Of a stretch of 64,000 bases of DNA, positions 33,643 to 41,628 are shown piece after piece. The notes under the pieces were generated by a model. That model was not told where the DNA came from. It did not search any database and saw nothing but the letters and a program-made list of their open reading frames with translations. How positions within the stretch are numbered: position 1 is the first letter of the stretch; the number at the start of each line of letters is the position of its first letter. Location: contig NZ_BMJY01000012.1 of assembly GCF_014643695.1 (NCBI RefSeq), positions 26,259 to 90,258 of the forward strand. Direction: 5' to 3'. Made by a program: the position numbers and the translations under genes. Source of the stretch: Microbacterium album (lineage in GTDB: Bacteria; Actinomycetota; Actinomycetes; Actinomycetales; Microbacteriaceae).

Positions 33643-34146
33643 ATGACCACCTCCGAGATGTCCGCGACGCACGGCTCGGGCGGCCCCGCCGCTGTCGAGC
33701 ACAGTGCCGCGGCGTGCCGCTCCCAGCGGCACACACGCGTGCAGCACCTCATCGCCGCGGACGAGCACTCGCTCGTCGATCTCGCGACGCTGCTCGCCAC
33801 GCTGCCGCTGTGCTCGACGGGCCGCGTGTTCGTGGAGGTTCCGGACTCCCGGTGGATCGATGCGCTTCCCGTGCCGCCGCGCATGGTGGTGACCTGGCTC
33901 GACCGCTCGTCGCGCAGCGGCGAGGCGGGCACGGGGCGCGCGTGCCCGTCGGGCGCCGCTCTCACGCGCGCCGTGACCGCGTGGGCCGATGAGATGCTGT
34001 GCGCCGAGGGCGACGAGACGCGGATCGAGCTGCTCGGCGGCTACGTCGGGACCGCCGACATCGCCGATCACCTGACCGAGCGGCTCGGCATCGACCCGGC
34101 CCGCATCCACACGCCCGAGCGGTTCCGGCTGTTCGACGCGCGCTGA
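33643..34146 (+). CDS. Short siderophore-interacting-protein (SIP) C-terminal domain protein
   Basis: A 167-residue protein whose core HLIAADEHSLVDLATLLATLP ... GRVFVEVPD ... LLGGYVGTADIADHLTERLG resembles the NAD(P)H-binding C-terminal half of siderophore-interacting ferric reductases. The FAD-binding half is missing, so on its own it is unlikely to reduce ferric siderophores; it may be a regulatory or partner form. The upstream iron box supports a role in iron metabolism. Family placement is by pattern only. Confidence 0.6.
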   Translation: MTTSEMSATHGSGGPAAVEHSAAACRSQRHTRVQHLIAADEHSLVDLATLLATLPLCSTGRVFVEVPDSRWIDALPVPPRMVVTWLDRSSRSGEAGTGRACPSGAALTRAVTAWADEMLCAEGDETRIELLGGYVGTADIADHLTERLGIDPARIHTPERFRLFDAR

Positions 34147-34153
34147 CGCGCGC

Positions 34154-34609
34154 TCACCGCGGGCGCACCCGCCGGAGGTAGCCGCCGTCCTGCAGCCCCG
34201 CAGCGATCTCGAAGCGGTTGCGCAGGGGGTCCCGTCCGGCCAGCAGATAGAGCAGCGGCATGAGGAACCCGTAGCGGCGCCACTGCTCGCGGTGCACGCC
34301 CTCGTGCCGCAGCAGCGCGGGCGTGACGCGCCCGTCGCCCGTGAGGAAGCAGCCCCCGACGCAGACGCCGCCGCGCGGATACGCCCACGACGGCAGGCCG
34401 CGGAAGACCCAGAACCCGGCGCGGCGCTCGACCGGGCCCGTGCTCCACAGGGCTCCCCACACCCAGCCGACGAGCGTGCCCCAGGCGTAGCCGGCGAGGC
34501 TGACGGGCGAGTCGAGCAGGACGCGCGGGATCAACCGGTCGATGCGCTCGCCGCGGCGCAGGGCGCGCTCGGCCGCGGGTCGCAGCTCCGCGGGAAGAGA
34601 CTCGATCAC
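34154..34609 (-). CDS. Small membrane-associated protein with HEGVH motif (putative metalloprotease-like)
   Basis: A 151-residue protein with an HExxH-type motif in LLRHEGVHREQWRRYG and a hydrophobic stretch on each side (SLAGYAWGTLVGWVWGALW and GFLMPLLYLLAG). This architecture recalls minimal zinc-dependent, DUF4157-like proteins; homologues have sometimes been labelled Fe-S oxidoreductase, but no cysteine cluster is present to support that (Cys occurs only in GVCVGGCF). It starts with GTG 34609, overlapping the arginase-family gene (GTGA). Function unknown. Confidence 0.65.
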   Translation of the reverse strand: MIESLPAELRPAAERALRRGERIDRLIPRVLLDSPVSLAGYAWGTLVGWVWGALWSTGPVERRAGFWVFRGLPSWAYPRGGVCVGGCFLTGDGRVTPALLRHEGVHREQWRRYGFLMPLLYLLAGRDPLRNRFEIAAGLQDGGYLRRVRPR

Positions 34610-35475
34610 GCGAGCGCTCCGATGATCCGCAGGATCGTCCCCATGTCCTCGACGGCGGCCCCCGCACTGCGCGGAGTGAATCCCGCGATCGTGGCGCCCG
34701 CCAGGGGGTACCGGCTCCGAACAGCCGCGATCGCCGCGACGAGCGCCGTGGGCTCGACCCCGAAGGGCTCCGGGGAGGACACGCCCGTGATGTGGGCCGG
34801 GTCGATGACGTCGAGGTCTACGTGGATGTAGACCCGCCGCGCGCCCGTGGCCGCGACCGCGTCGGCGAGCGCCTCGGGCCGCGAGAGGTCGGCGGGGGCG
34901 AGCGTCGTGATCGCCGAACGAGCCAGCAGCTCGTCCTCCTCGGGATCCAGCATGCGAACGCCCGCGAGCACCACGTCACGCGCGGCGACGGCGCCCCGCG
35001 GCAGGGCGAGCCCCGGCGCGCCCTCACCCAGCACCGCCCGCAGCGCCATGCCGGCGAACGCGCGCGTCGGGGAGGTGGTGGGGGTGTGCAGGTCGCCGTG
35101 GGCGTCGAACCACACGACGGCCATCGGCTCGGGCTCCGACGGCCCGGCGGCGACGCCCGGGTCGAGGATCGGCTCGGGGCCCTGCTCGAGCGCGTGCCCG
35201 ATCGCGGCGACCGACACCGCGCAGTCGCCGCCGACGACGATCGCCGGTGACGGCACATCCGCGAGCGCCGAGCGGATCGCGTCCTGCGTCCGCAGCAGCG
35301 AGCTCGCCCGTAGCACACCCGTGTCCAGGGGTTCGCCCGCCTCGAGCGGCACCCGCACCCGGGTGCACGCCGATCGCGGCAGATCGCCCGCGATCGCCTC
35401 CGCGCCGTCGATGAACGACATCGCGCGCGACGACGGCGACCCCTGCCACTGCGGGACGATCACGAAGCGTGCCAT
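34606..35475 (-). CDS. Arginase/agmatinase/formiminoglutamase-family hydrolase
   Basis: A 289-residue ureohydrolase. Manganese ligands appear in GGDCAVSVAAIGHA, WFDAHGDLHT and HVDLDVIDP, all intact; the Asp-Ala-His-Gly-Asp loop is the strongest sign. The metal site fits arginase more closely than proclavaminate hydrolase, but the substrate loop is not diagnostic. GTGA overlap links it to the small HEGVH protein downstream. No arginine-catabolic genes stand nearby, so the physiological substrate is open. Confidence 0.85.
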   Translation of the reverse strand: MARFVIVPQWQGSPSSRAMSFIDGAEAIAGDLPRSACTRVRVPLEAGEPLDTGVLRASSLLRTQDAIRSALADVPSPAIVVGGDCAVSVAAIGHALEQGPEPILDPGVAAGPSEPEPMAVVWFDAHGDLHTPTTSPTRAFAGMALRAVLGEGAPGLALPRGAVAARDVVLAGVRMLDPEEDELLARSAITTLAPADLSRPEALADAVAATGARRVYIHVDLDVIDPAHITGVSSPEPFGVEPTALVAAIAAVRSRYPLAGATIAGFTPRSAGAAVEDMGTILRIIGALA

Positions 35476-35513
35476 GCACTCATCCTGCCTCCTCGCGCCG
35501 CGCCTGAGGACGG

Positions 35514-35545
35514 CGAAGGCCGCCCGGCGTGGCGGGCGGCCTTCG
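35514..35545 (-). terminator. Terminator hairpin after pspA
   Basis: A 13-bp stem whose inner arms are GAAGGCCGCCCG (35515-35526) and CGGGCGGCCTTC (35533-35544), with loop GCGTGG. It sits 14 bp after the pspA stop, between pspA and the arginase-family gene. Confidence 0.8.
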
Positions 35546-35559
35546 TGCGCGTCGGAGCG

Positions 35560-36297
35560 TCAGGCGCCGATCTGACCCTGGGGCTGGCCGCCCGACTTCA
35601 GGGCCGCGAGCCGCGCCTCGACCTCGGTGAGCTCGCCGAGGTCCTCGAGGCTCTCGAACTGGGCGTCCAGGCTCGACGCCGCCAGCTCCGCCTTGCCCTG
35701 CGCCTGCGCCTCGACGCGGCGGACCTTCTCCTCGAAGCGGCCGAGCTCGCTCGTCGGGTCCAGCACGTCGATCGACTTGACCGCGTCGACGACCTTCGCC
35801 TGCGCCTCGGCGGTCTTCTGCCGGGCGAGCAGCTCGCTGCGCTTCGCGCGCAGCTGCTCGAGCTTGACCTTCATGCCGTTGAGGCCGGCCTTGAGCTTCT
35901 CGACCACCTCGTTCTGCGCCGCGAGCTGGGGAGCCGCGGTCTTGACGTCGTTCTCCGCCGAGATCTGGCGCTGCAGCGCGACCTTGGCGAGCGCGTCGAA
36001 CTTGTCGGCGCCCGCGGTGTCGCCCGCGGCGCGCAGCTCGTCGGCCTTGCGGCTGGCGGCGAGCGCCTTGTTGCCCCACTCGAGGGCGGCCTGCTTGTCC
36101 TCGGCGTGGTCGCGCTCGAGCAGACGCAGGTTGCCGATCGTCTCCGCGATCGCGGCCTCGGCGTCGGCGATGTTGTTGGTGTAGTCGCGCACGAGCTGGT
36201 CGAGCATCTTCTCCGGGTCCTCGGCCTGGTCGAGGATGGCGTTGATGTTCGCCTTCACGAGCGTCGAGATCCGCCCGAAGATGGACTGCTTTGCCAT
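35560..36297 (-). CDS. pspA: Phage-shock protein A / IM30 family
   Basis: A 245-residue almost purely helical protein that supports stressed membranes by forming ESCRT-III-like assemblies. The N-terminal amphipathic helix is MAKQSIFGRISTLVKANINA, followed by DPEKMLDQLVRDY, and then long coiled-coil heptads to about residue 220. A short GGQPQGQIGA tail ends it. A TAGACT -10 candidate lies about 40 bp upstream on the minus strand. The TPM-domain gene lies directly upstream on the same strand (113-bp gap), a pairing that suggests a common envelope-stress task. Confidence 0.93.
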   Translation of the reverse strand: MAKQSIFGRISTLVKANINAILDQAEDPEKMLDQLVRDYTNNIADAEAAIAETIGNLRLLERDHAEDKQAALEWGNKALAASRKADELRAAGDTAGADKFDALAKVALQRQISAENDVKTAAPQLAAQNEVVEKLKAGLNGMKVKLEQLRAKRSELLARQKTAEAQAKVVDAVKSIDVLDPTSELGRFEEKVRRVEAQAQGKAELAASSLDAQFESLEDLGELTEVEARLAALKSGGQPQGQIGA

Positions 36298-36410
36298 GGT
36301 GTGCCTTTCGTGTGGCGTGATGTTGAGCTCAGGGTGAGTCTAAGAGCGGTGCCGGGGAACGCGAGAGGCCCGGTGCTCGGGGCGTCGGCGCGCATCGCGA
36401 GCGGGGGACA

Positions 36411-38483
36411 TCAGAACCGGCCTCCTCCGCGCCGCCCGCCGCGTCCGCCGCCCGAACGCCCGAAGCTGCCGCCGCCGGATCGCGTCGACCGGCCGCCGCC
36501 CCAGCTGCCGCCGCTGCGGCCGCTGCTGCTGCGTCCCCCGCCGCTCCAGGAGCTGCCGCCCCAGCCGCTGCTGCGACCGCCGCTGCTGCGGCCGCCGCTG
36601 TTGAGGCTGCTGCTGATGAGGCCGCCGAGGATTCCCCCGACGATGCTCTCGGTCATGCCGCCGCCGCGGCGCCCCCCGCCCGCGCCGCCGCCGAGCATCG
36701 TGCCCCAGTCGGCGGACGAGACGTCGGAGCGCGCGAGCTCGGACGCCTGCGCGGCGAGCTGCAGCGCGCGCTGGGCGCGGGGGAGCGCCTGGGCGGGATC
36801 CGCCGCTCCCAGCGCCTCCGCTCGCGAGAGCTCGGCACCGGCCTCGGCGAGGCGCGTGCGCGCCTGAGCGCCCACGGCGCCGCGGCGGGCGGCGATGTAC
36901 TCCTCGGCCGCCGTCAGATGGCTGCGTGCCTGCAGGAGGGTCTGCGCGAGCATGTGCTGGGTGCGCTCGGCGTTGCCGACGACCTGGTCGAGCTGCGCGT
37001 TCGCCTGCTCGAGCGACGCGAGCAGCACGCGCGGGCGGCGCGCCGTTCCCGAGAGGTTCTCGCGTGCCTGGGCGACGGCGCGCTCGGCCGCGGAGACCAC
37101 CCCGGCGACCTCCGGCGACGCCGGCAGCGCACGCGCGCGCACCAGGTCCCGCTCGAGGTCGGCGAGCAGCTCGTTGGCCTGACGCTCGGCGTCCGCGAGC
37201 GTCGCCGCGAGATCCGTCACCGCCTGCTCGAGCAGCGCCGCCTGCGCGGTCGCCTGCTCGGCGGCGCGGATCGCGACGGCCGCCTCACCGGACTGTCCCG
37301 TCGCCACCAGCTCCTGTGCGCGCGCGAGCTGCTCGTCGGCGAACTCGAGCCGCGTCCGCGCCTGCGCGGGATTGTCGGCGACCGTGTCGAGCGCGGCCGG
37401 TGCATACCGGTCCGCCAGCTCGGCCAGGGCTGCCCCGGCGCGCTCCGCCGTCCCCTCCGCCGCGCCGCGGCGCTGCTGCGCGGCGACGAGCGCGGCGGAG
37501 GCGTCCTGCTCGATGCGCCGCAGCTCATCGAACGCCGCGTGCTTGCGCTCGAGGGTCTCCGAGGCCGACTCGCACAGCCGCACGATCTCGGCGTTCCACG
37601 CGCGGATCTCCTCCTCGGTGTCCTTCTCGTGGTCGTCGAGCTTCTGCTTCAGCTCGAACGCCTGCGCGAGCTCGGCCTTGGCGGTCTGGAGGGCCTGCTC
37701 GAACTCGCTCGTCGCGTCCGCGCCGAACTGCGCGACCGCGAAGCCGAGCTCTTGCTCGCTCGCGCGCACGGCGTCGTCCGTCGCGACCAGAGCGGAGGAC
37801 GCCCGGCGCGCGAGCTCCTCGGTGGGCACCTGCGGCTCGCTGGTGCCCTTCGCGGCCGGCGCGCGCGAACGGCGGCGGGCGACCACGATCCAGACCGCGA
37901 CGACGGCGAGCACCGCGACGACGAGCAGCACGATCGTCCAGCCGGCCGAACCGGCGCCGCCCCCTCCGGGTTCACCGGTGCCGGGCGCTGCCACGGCCTC
38001 GAACCCCGCCGCGGCGGCGTCGATCGCGCCGGCCCAGTCCTCGGCGCGCAGGTGGGGTTCGAGCGACTGCTCGATCTCGCCCACCTGTGCGTCGCTCACG
38101 GGACCCGCCGAGGAGGAGGAGAGGAAATACGTCCGCCCCTCGGTCGCGACGGCGAGCAGGTACTGGTCGTCGGCCAGTCCGTTGCGGATGGCCGTCTCGT
38201 CGGCCCACTCGTTCGCCGCCTCGGGATTGGTGAAGCGGTCGACGAACACGACCCACAGGTCGTGGCCCGTCTCGGCGCTGAGACGATCCAGCCGCTCCTG
38301 CGCCGCCTCCTCTTCCGCGGGCGTGAGGGCGTCGACCGCGTCGTGCACGAAGCCGGGCCGCAGCTCCACCGGATCCTCCGCGAACGCCGGCGCTGTGCCC
38401 GCCAGCACCGCACTGGCGGCCATCGTGACGGCCGCCACCAGGGCGACGATCCGGCGCCCGCCCGCGCCTGCTCGCGCTCGCAT
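36411..38483 (-). CDS. Secreted/membrane TPM-domain protein with coiled coils and Gly/Ser/Arg tail
   Basis: A 690-residue envelope protein. Signal peptide (residues 1-35, ending APAFA), TPM_phosphatase domain (about 38-175, with FVHDAVDALTPAEEEAAQERLD and HDLWVVFVDRF), one transmembrane helix (about 195-217), a long Ala/Glu-rich coiled-coil region (about 240-600), and a C-terminal tail of Gly, Ser, Arg and Trp ending RRGGGRF. TPM domains are also called Psb32/DUF477. The ATG at 38483 follows GGAGGGAGAG. Proteins of this type stand beside pspA in other actinobacteria, and the coiled coil could dock PspA. The low-complexity tail is extreme for a TPM protein. Confidence 0.85.
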   Translation of the reverse strand: MRARAGAGGRRIVALVAAVTMAASAVLAGTAPAFAEDPVELRPGFVHDAVDALTPAEEEAAQERLDRLSAETGHDLWVVFVDRFTNPEAANEWADETAIRNGLADDQYLLAVATEGRTYFLSSSSAGPVSDAQVGEIEQSLEPHLRAEDWAGAIDAAAAGFEAVAAPGTGEPGGGGAGSAGWTIVLLVVAVLAVVAVWIVVARRRSRAPAAKGTSEPQVPTEELARRASSALVATDDAVRASEQELGFAVAQFGADATSEFEQALQTAKAELAQAFELKQKLDDHEKDTEEEIRAWNAEIVRLCESASETLERKHAAFDELRRIEQDASAALVAAQQRRGAAEGTAERAGAALAELADRYAPAALDTVADNPAQARTRLEFADEQLARAQELVATGQSGEAAVAIRAAEQATAQAALLEQAVTDLAATLADAERQANELLADLERDLVRARALPASPEVAGVVSAAERAVAQARENLSGTARRPRVLLASLEQANAQLDQVVGNAERTQHMLAQTLLQARSHLTAAEEYIAARRGAVGAQARTRLAEAGAELSRAEALGAADPAQALPRAQRALQLAAQASELARSDVSSADWGTMLGGGAGGGRRGGGMTESIVGGILGGLISSSLNSGGRSSGGRSSGWGGSSWSGGGRSSSGRSGGSWGGGRSTRSGGGSFGRSGGGRGGRRGGGRF

Positions 38484-38563
38484 CGTCTCTCCCTCCGCGG
38501 GCCGTCCGGCTCCGTGACCGATCCTATGCAGATCGCGGCATGCGCGCACAGGCCGTCGCCCGC

Positions 38564-38634
38564 GTCCCACTTGGGGTCGGTATTGCGGGCGCATACCGGC
38601 ACGAAGTGGGACATCCTGGGGCAGGAAGTGGGAC
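38564..38634. repeat. GTCCCACTT inverted and direct repeat cluster
   Basis: GTCCCACTT at 38564-38572 faces AAGTGGGAC at 38604-38612, and a second AAGTGGGAC follows at 38626-38634, a 22-bp step. GGTAT and ATACC form an inner pair around TGCGGGCGC. The cluster lies in the 254-bp gap between the TPM-domain and DUF3097 genes. It may be the worn end of a mobile element or a regulator site; no transposase remains. Confidence 0.55.
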
Positions 38635-38737
38635 ACGGGCGGGCGGCGCCGGCGACGCGCCGCGAGCCGAGCGCGGCCGGTCGGGGACAGGTTCTAGGCT
38701 GGGCGGTCGCGCCGGCGTGCGCGGAGGGGAGAGGGCG

Positions 38738-39577
38738 ATGGACGACCGCTACGGGAGCGACGTGCTGGCCGCCGGATGGCGCGAGCGCGGGGCGAAGAAG
38801 GTCGCGCGCGTCCCCGCCGAGATCGACCTCGTCGTCGAAGTCGCCGGTGACGGGTTCTGCGGCGCCGTCACACGCCGCGAGGGGCAGCACGTCGAACTGG
38901 AGGACGGCAAGGGCAGGCGCCGGGTGTTCCCGCTCGGCAAGGGCTTCCTGATCGACGGCGAGCCGGTCGAACTCGTCGCTCCCGCCGCACAACCGGCCGG
39001 CCGGCGGCGCACGGCGTCCGGGTCGTTCGCCGTGGCCGATCAGCCGGCGCGGGTCGCGCTGCCGAGCCGGATCCTCGTCGAGGGGCGCCACGACGCCGAG
39101 CTCGTCGAACGCGTCTGGGGCGACGACCTGCGCGCCGAGGGCGTGGCGGTCGAATACCTGGAGGGCATCGACCTGCTCGACGAGCTGCTGCGGACCGAGC
39201 CGCCCAGCGCCACGCGGCGCTACGGCGTGCTCGTCGACCACCTGGTTCCCGGATCCAAGGAGTCGCGGGTGGCCGAGAGCGTCGCACGCGGGCCGCATGG
39301 GCGCCACGTGCGCATCGTCGGCCATCCGTTCGTCGACGTGTGGCAGTGCGTGCGCCCGCAGGCGCTCGGGATCGCGCGATGGCCCGAGGTGCCGCGCGGC
39401 ACCGACTGGAAGACCGGCATCTGCCGCGGACTCGACTGGCCCGCGGACAGCCATGCCGACATCGCGCGCGCCTGGAAGCGCATCCTGGGGAGCGTGACGT
39501 CCTTCCGCGACCTGGAACCCGCGCTGCTCGGCCGCGTGGAGGAGCTGATCGACTTCGTGACGGTGCCCCAGGACTGA
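38738..39577 (+). CDS. DUF3097 family protein (TOPRIM-like core)
   Basis: A 279-residue actinobacterial protein of unknown function. An N-terminal beta-barrel-like part (VPAEIDLVVEVAGDGFCGAV) is followed by ILVEGRHDAELVERVWGDDLR and GVLVDHLVPGSKESRVAE, whose E and DxL/DH residues resemble a TOPRIM acid cluster, suggesting a nucleic-acid phosphotransfer or nicking activity. The C-terminal WKTGICRGLDWPADSHADIARAW is also conserved in the family. GAGAGGGCG precedes the ATG, and TAGGCT (38695-38700) is the probable -10. Confidence 0.85.
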   Translation: MDDRYGSDVLAAGWRERGAKKVARVPAEIDLVVEVAGDGFCGAVTRREGQHVELEDGKGRRRVFPLGKGFLIDGEPVELVAPAAQPAGRRRTASGSFAVADQPARVALPSRILVEGRHDAELVERVWGDDLRAEGVAVEYLEGIDLLDELLRTEPPSATRRYGVLVDHLVPGSKESRVAESVARGPHGRHVRIVGHPFVDVWQCVRPQALGIARWPEVPRGTDWKTGICRGLDWPADSHADIARAWKRILGSVTSFRDLEPALLGRVEELIDFVTVPQD

Positions 39578-39632
39578 CGTCCCGCGGGCGCATGGGGAGT
39601 TCTCCTCCTGCCGCTCCGTCCGGCGGCGTGCC

Positions 39633-39638
39633 TATCGT
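39633..39638 (+). promoter_or_regulatory. Candidate -10 box of the toxin module
   Basis: TATCGT, 42 bases before the GTG of the carrier gene. It gives this four-gene module a promoter of its own after the DUF3097 stop. Confidence 0.4.
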
Positions 39639-39680
39639 GTGCGCAGAGCCGCGAGGGGACGAACCGGCGAGGGGGAGACG

Positions 39681-40397
39681 GTGGCGATCACGGTTCCGGG
39701 GGAGCTGGACTTCGTGCTCGACATGCTCGGCTACGAGTGGCCGAACGTGGACGAGGACGCCGTGCGGGAGGCCGCGGCGCTCGTGCGCGAGCTGCGCGAC
39801 GACCTGCAGCGCACGCTCGACGCGATGGACGCGCGCATCGCGGGCGAGTTGTCGGCCGGGTTCCAATCGAGGGCCGCGCTGGCCTACCTGGAGGCCTGGA
39901 CCGAGAACCGCACGCAGAACATGGACGCGCTGCTGGGCGCCCTGCCCGGGGTCGCCGACGGCATCGAGCTGATCGCGGACGCCGTCGTCGCCCTCAAGAC
40001 CAAGGTCGTCGCCGAGCTCGCCATCACCGCCGCGCAGCTGGCCGCGGCAGCGGCGACGGCCGTCGCGACCGCGGGCGTCAGCGTCGCGGCGAACGCCGCG
40101 ATCATCGTGGCGCGCAAGAAGGCGCTGGACGTCGTGACCGAGCTGGCCGTGGCCGAGGTGGTGGCGCAAGCGTTGGGGGCGGTGGTCGAGCCGCTCGCCG
40201 GGACGATCGCGGACCTCGCGGACGCGATCGTCGACGCCCCGCTCGTGTCCGGCGGCGCGGACGTGCCGGCCGTCGACGTGGACTTCGCCGTGATGGACGC
40301 GATCGCCGACGCGATGGACGAGTGCGGCGCTGAGCAGCGCGCCATCGGCATCGCGTTCGCCTCCCGGGTCTCCGCCCTGCCGATCTTCGCCTCATAG
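39681..40397 (+). CDS. WXG100/CpnT-N-like carrier protein (putative type VII secretion substrate)
   Basis: A 238-residue protein with no signal peptide. YEWPNVDEDAVREAAALVRE near residue 20 resembles the WPxxDExxLR start of CpnT-like toxins and LXG/WXG100 carriers. A long helical bundle follows, then a hydrophobic Ala/Val stretch (TAAQLAAAAATAVATAGVSV) and an acidic C-terminus. In most polymorphic toxins such a domain is fused to the toxin; here it ends alone and the putative toxin begins nine bases later. The GTG follows GGGGGAG. No secretion machinery lies within the window. Confidence 0.55.
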   Translation: MAITVPGELDFVLDMLGYEWPNVDEDAVREAAALVRELRDDLQRTLDAMDARIAGELSAGFQSRAALAYLEAWTENRTQNMDALLGALPGVADGIELIADAVVALKTKVVAELAITAAQLAAAAATAVATAGVSVAANAAIIVARKKALDVVTELAVAEVVAQALGAVVEPLAGTIADLADAIVDAPLVSGGADVPAVDVDFAVMDAIADAMDECGAEQRAIGIAFASRVSALPIFAS

Positions 40398-40406
40398 GGA
40401 GCAGCC

Positions 40407-41156
40407 GTGTCCAGCCTCAGCCGTGCGTTGAAGGACGTGTTCGACGACCTGCCGCTGCACCTGCGTCGCGTCGCGGACCGGTTCGAGGCGCGCATGGCGC
40501 GCACGAGCGCCGACCTGCGCGACAAGCGTCGCGCCTACCAGGAGACCGACACCGAGCTGGGCGACGCGGTCGACGCGCCGCGGCCGAACCGCACGGCGGC
40601 CGGCGCCGTCGACGCGGACGCGGCGTCTGTGCGCACCGAGGCCGAGGTCCGCGTCGACGCGTCCAGAGACGCCGCACCCGACGCTGCACCCGACCTCGGC
40701 CGCGACGCTGCACCCGACCTCGCACCCGATCTCGGCCCCGACACGGCGCCTGACGGGCCGGTGCAGGAGCTCGACGTCGGCACCTACCGCGAACTGCGTA
40801 ACCGGGAGGTCGTGGGCGACGGCCTGCAGCACGATCACATTCCGTCGTCGGCCGCCATCATCCGCGCCAAGGAGATCGAGCTCGGCCGCGAGCTCACGCG
40901 CGACGAGATCCGGGATCTGCACAACGACGCGATCGCGGTCGAGCTGCGTGACGAGCTGCACGCGCAGAGCCGCACCTTCCGCGGGCGCAACACGCAGGAG
41001 CAGATCGACCTCGACGCCCGGGATCTGCCCGCGGCGGCCGAGCGCGACTACGCCGTGCTGCGCGAGAACCTGATCGACACGGGCGACTACGACATCGAGA
41101 CCATCGACGACGTCATTGACAGACTGCGCGAACGGAATGGGAGGCTAGGAAGATGA
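40407..41156 (+). CDS. Putative polymorphic toxin with DHIPS-type nuclease domain
   Basis: A 249-residue protein in three parts. A basic helical N-terminus (1-50); a low-complexity linker of Asp-Ala-Pro repeats (about 75-118, DAAPDLGRDAAPDLAPDLG); and a C-terminal domain (about 122-249). The C-terminal domain carries GLQHDHIPSSAAIIRAKE, LTRDEIRDLHNDAIAVEL and HAQSRTFRGRNTQEQ. The His/Asp-rich DHIPS core followed by H..RT.RGRN recalls HNH-like toxin domains at the ends of bacterial polymorphic toxins. The stop overlaps the next small gene (ATGA), as toxin and immunity genes often do. Activity is not shown. Confidence 0.5.
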   Translation: MSSLSRALKDVFDDLPLHLRRVADRFEARMARTSADLRDKRRAYQETDTELGDAVDAPRPNRTAAGAVDADAASVRTEAEVRVDASRDAAPDAAPDLGRDAAPDLAPDLGPDTAPDGPVQELDVGTYRELRNREVVGDGLQHDHIPSSAAIIRAKEIELGRELTRDEIRDLHNDAIAVELRDELHAQSRTFRGRNTQEQIDLDARDLPAAAERDYAVLRENLIDTGDYDIETIDDVIDRLRERNGRLGR

Positions 41157-41596
41157 CGCGACTCGCGGGCGACATCACCACGTTCCTCGACGCGCTCGGC
41201 ACGCCCGAGGACAGCGCGCCCTTCGCGGCGGCCGTCGCGCTCGTCGGCACCGAGCTCGAGGTCGACGAGCAGCCGTACGGCGTGCACACGGCGCGGTACC
41301 TGATCTCCGAGGCCGGCGGAGTCGAGTTCCTCGTGAAGGAGGGCGTGCTGTCGTCGGTGTTCGTCTTCCTCGCGGGGGACCGCTCCCACGCCCCGTACCC
41401 GAGGCCCGATGCGCTGATCGAGGGCGTGGCGCCCGGATCCCCGCGCTCCGAGATCGCTGCCGTGCTCGGTGAACCGGTGCGCTCGCAGCCCGCGTACGAC
41501 CTGTTCGCCGCCTCGGGGCGCTTCGTGCACGCCGAGTTCCGGGACGACGCGCTCGTCAAGGTGACGGCGATGCTGCGCGACCCGGCGGCGCGCTAG
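41153..41596 (+). CDS. Putative immunity protein 1
   Basis: A 147-residue acidic protein, coupled to the putative toxin by a four-base overlap. It is a paralogue of the next gene: both start AGDI/AGEI..FLDALGT, and share SYPRP/YPRPDALIEG and an LGEPV/LGAPT turn, ending EFRDDALVKVTAMLRD against EFADDRVVSLSVMLRG. No known family is recognised. The immunity role rests on its position, size and duplication. Confidence 0.5.
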   Translation: MTRLAGDITTFLDALGTPEDSAPFAAAVALVGTELEVDEQPYGVHTARYLISEAGGVEFLVKEGVLSSVFVFLAGDRSHAPYPRPDALIEGVAPGSPRSEIAAVLGEPVRSQPAYDLFAASGRFVHAEFRDDALVKVTAMLRDPAAR

Positions 41597-41628
41597 CCGT
41601 GCGGCACGGCAGCGAAGGAGACGGATCC

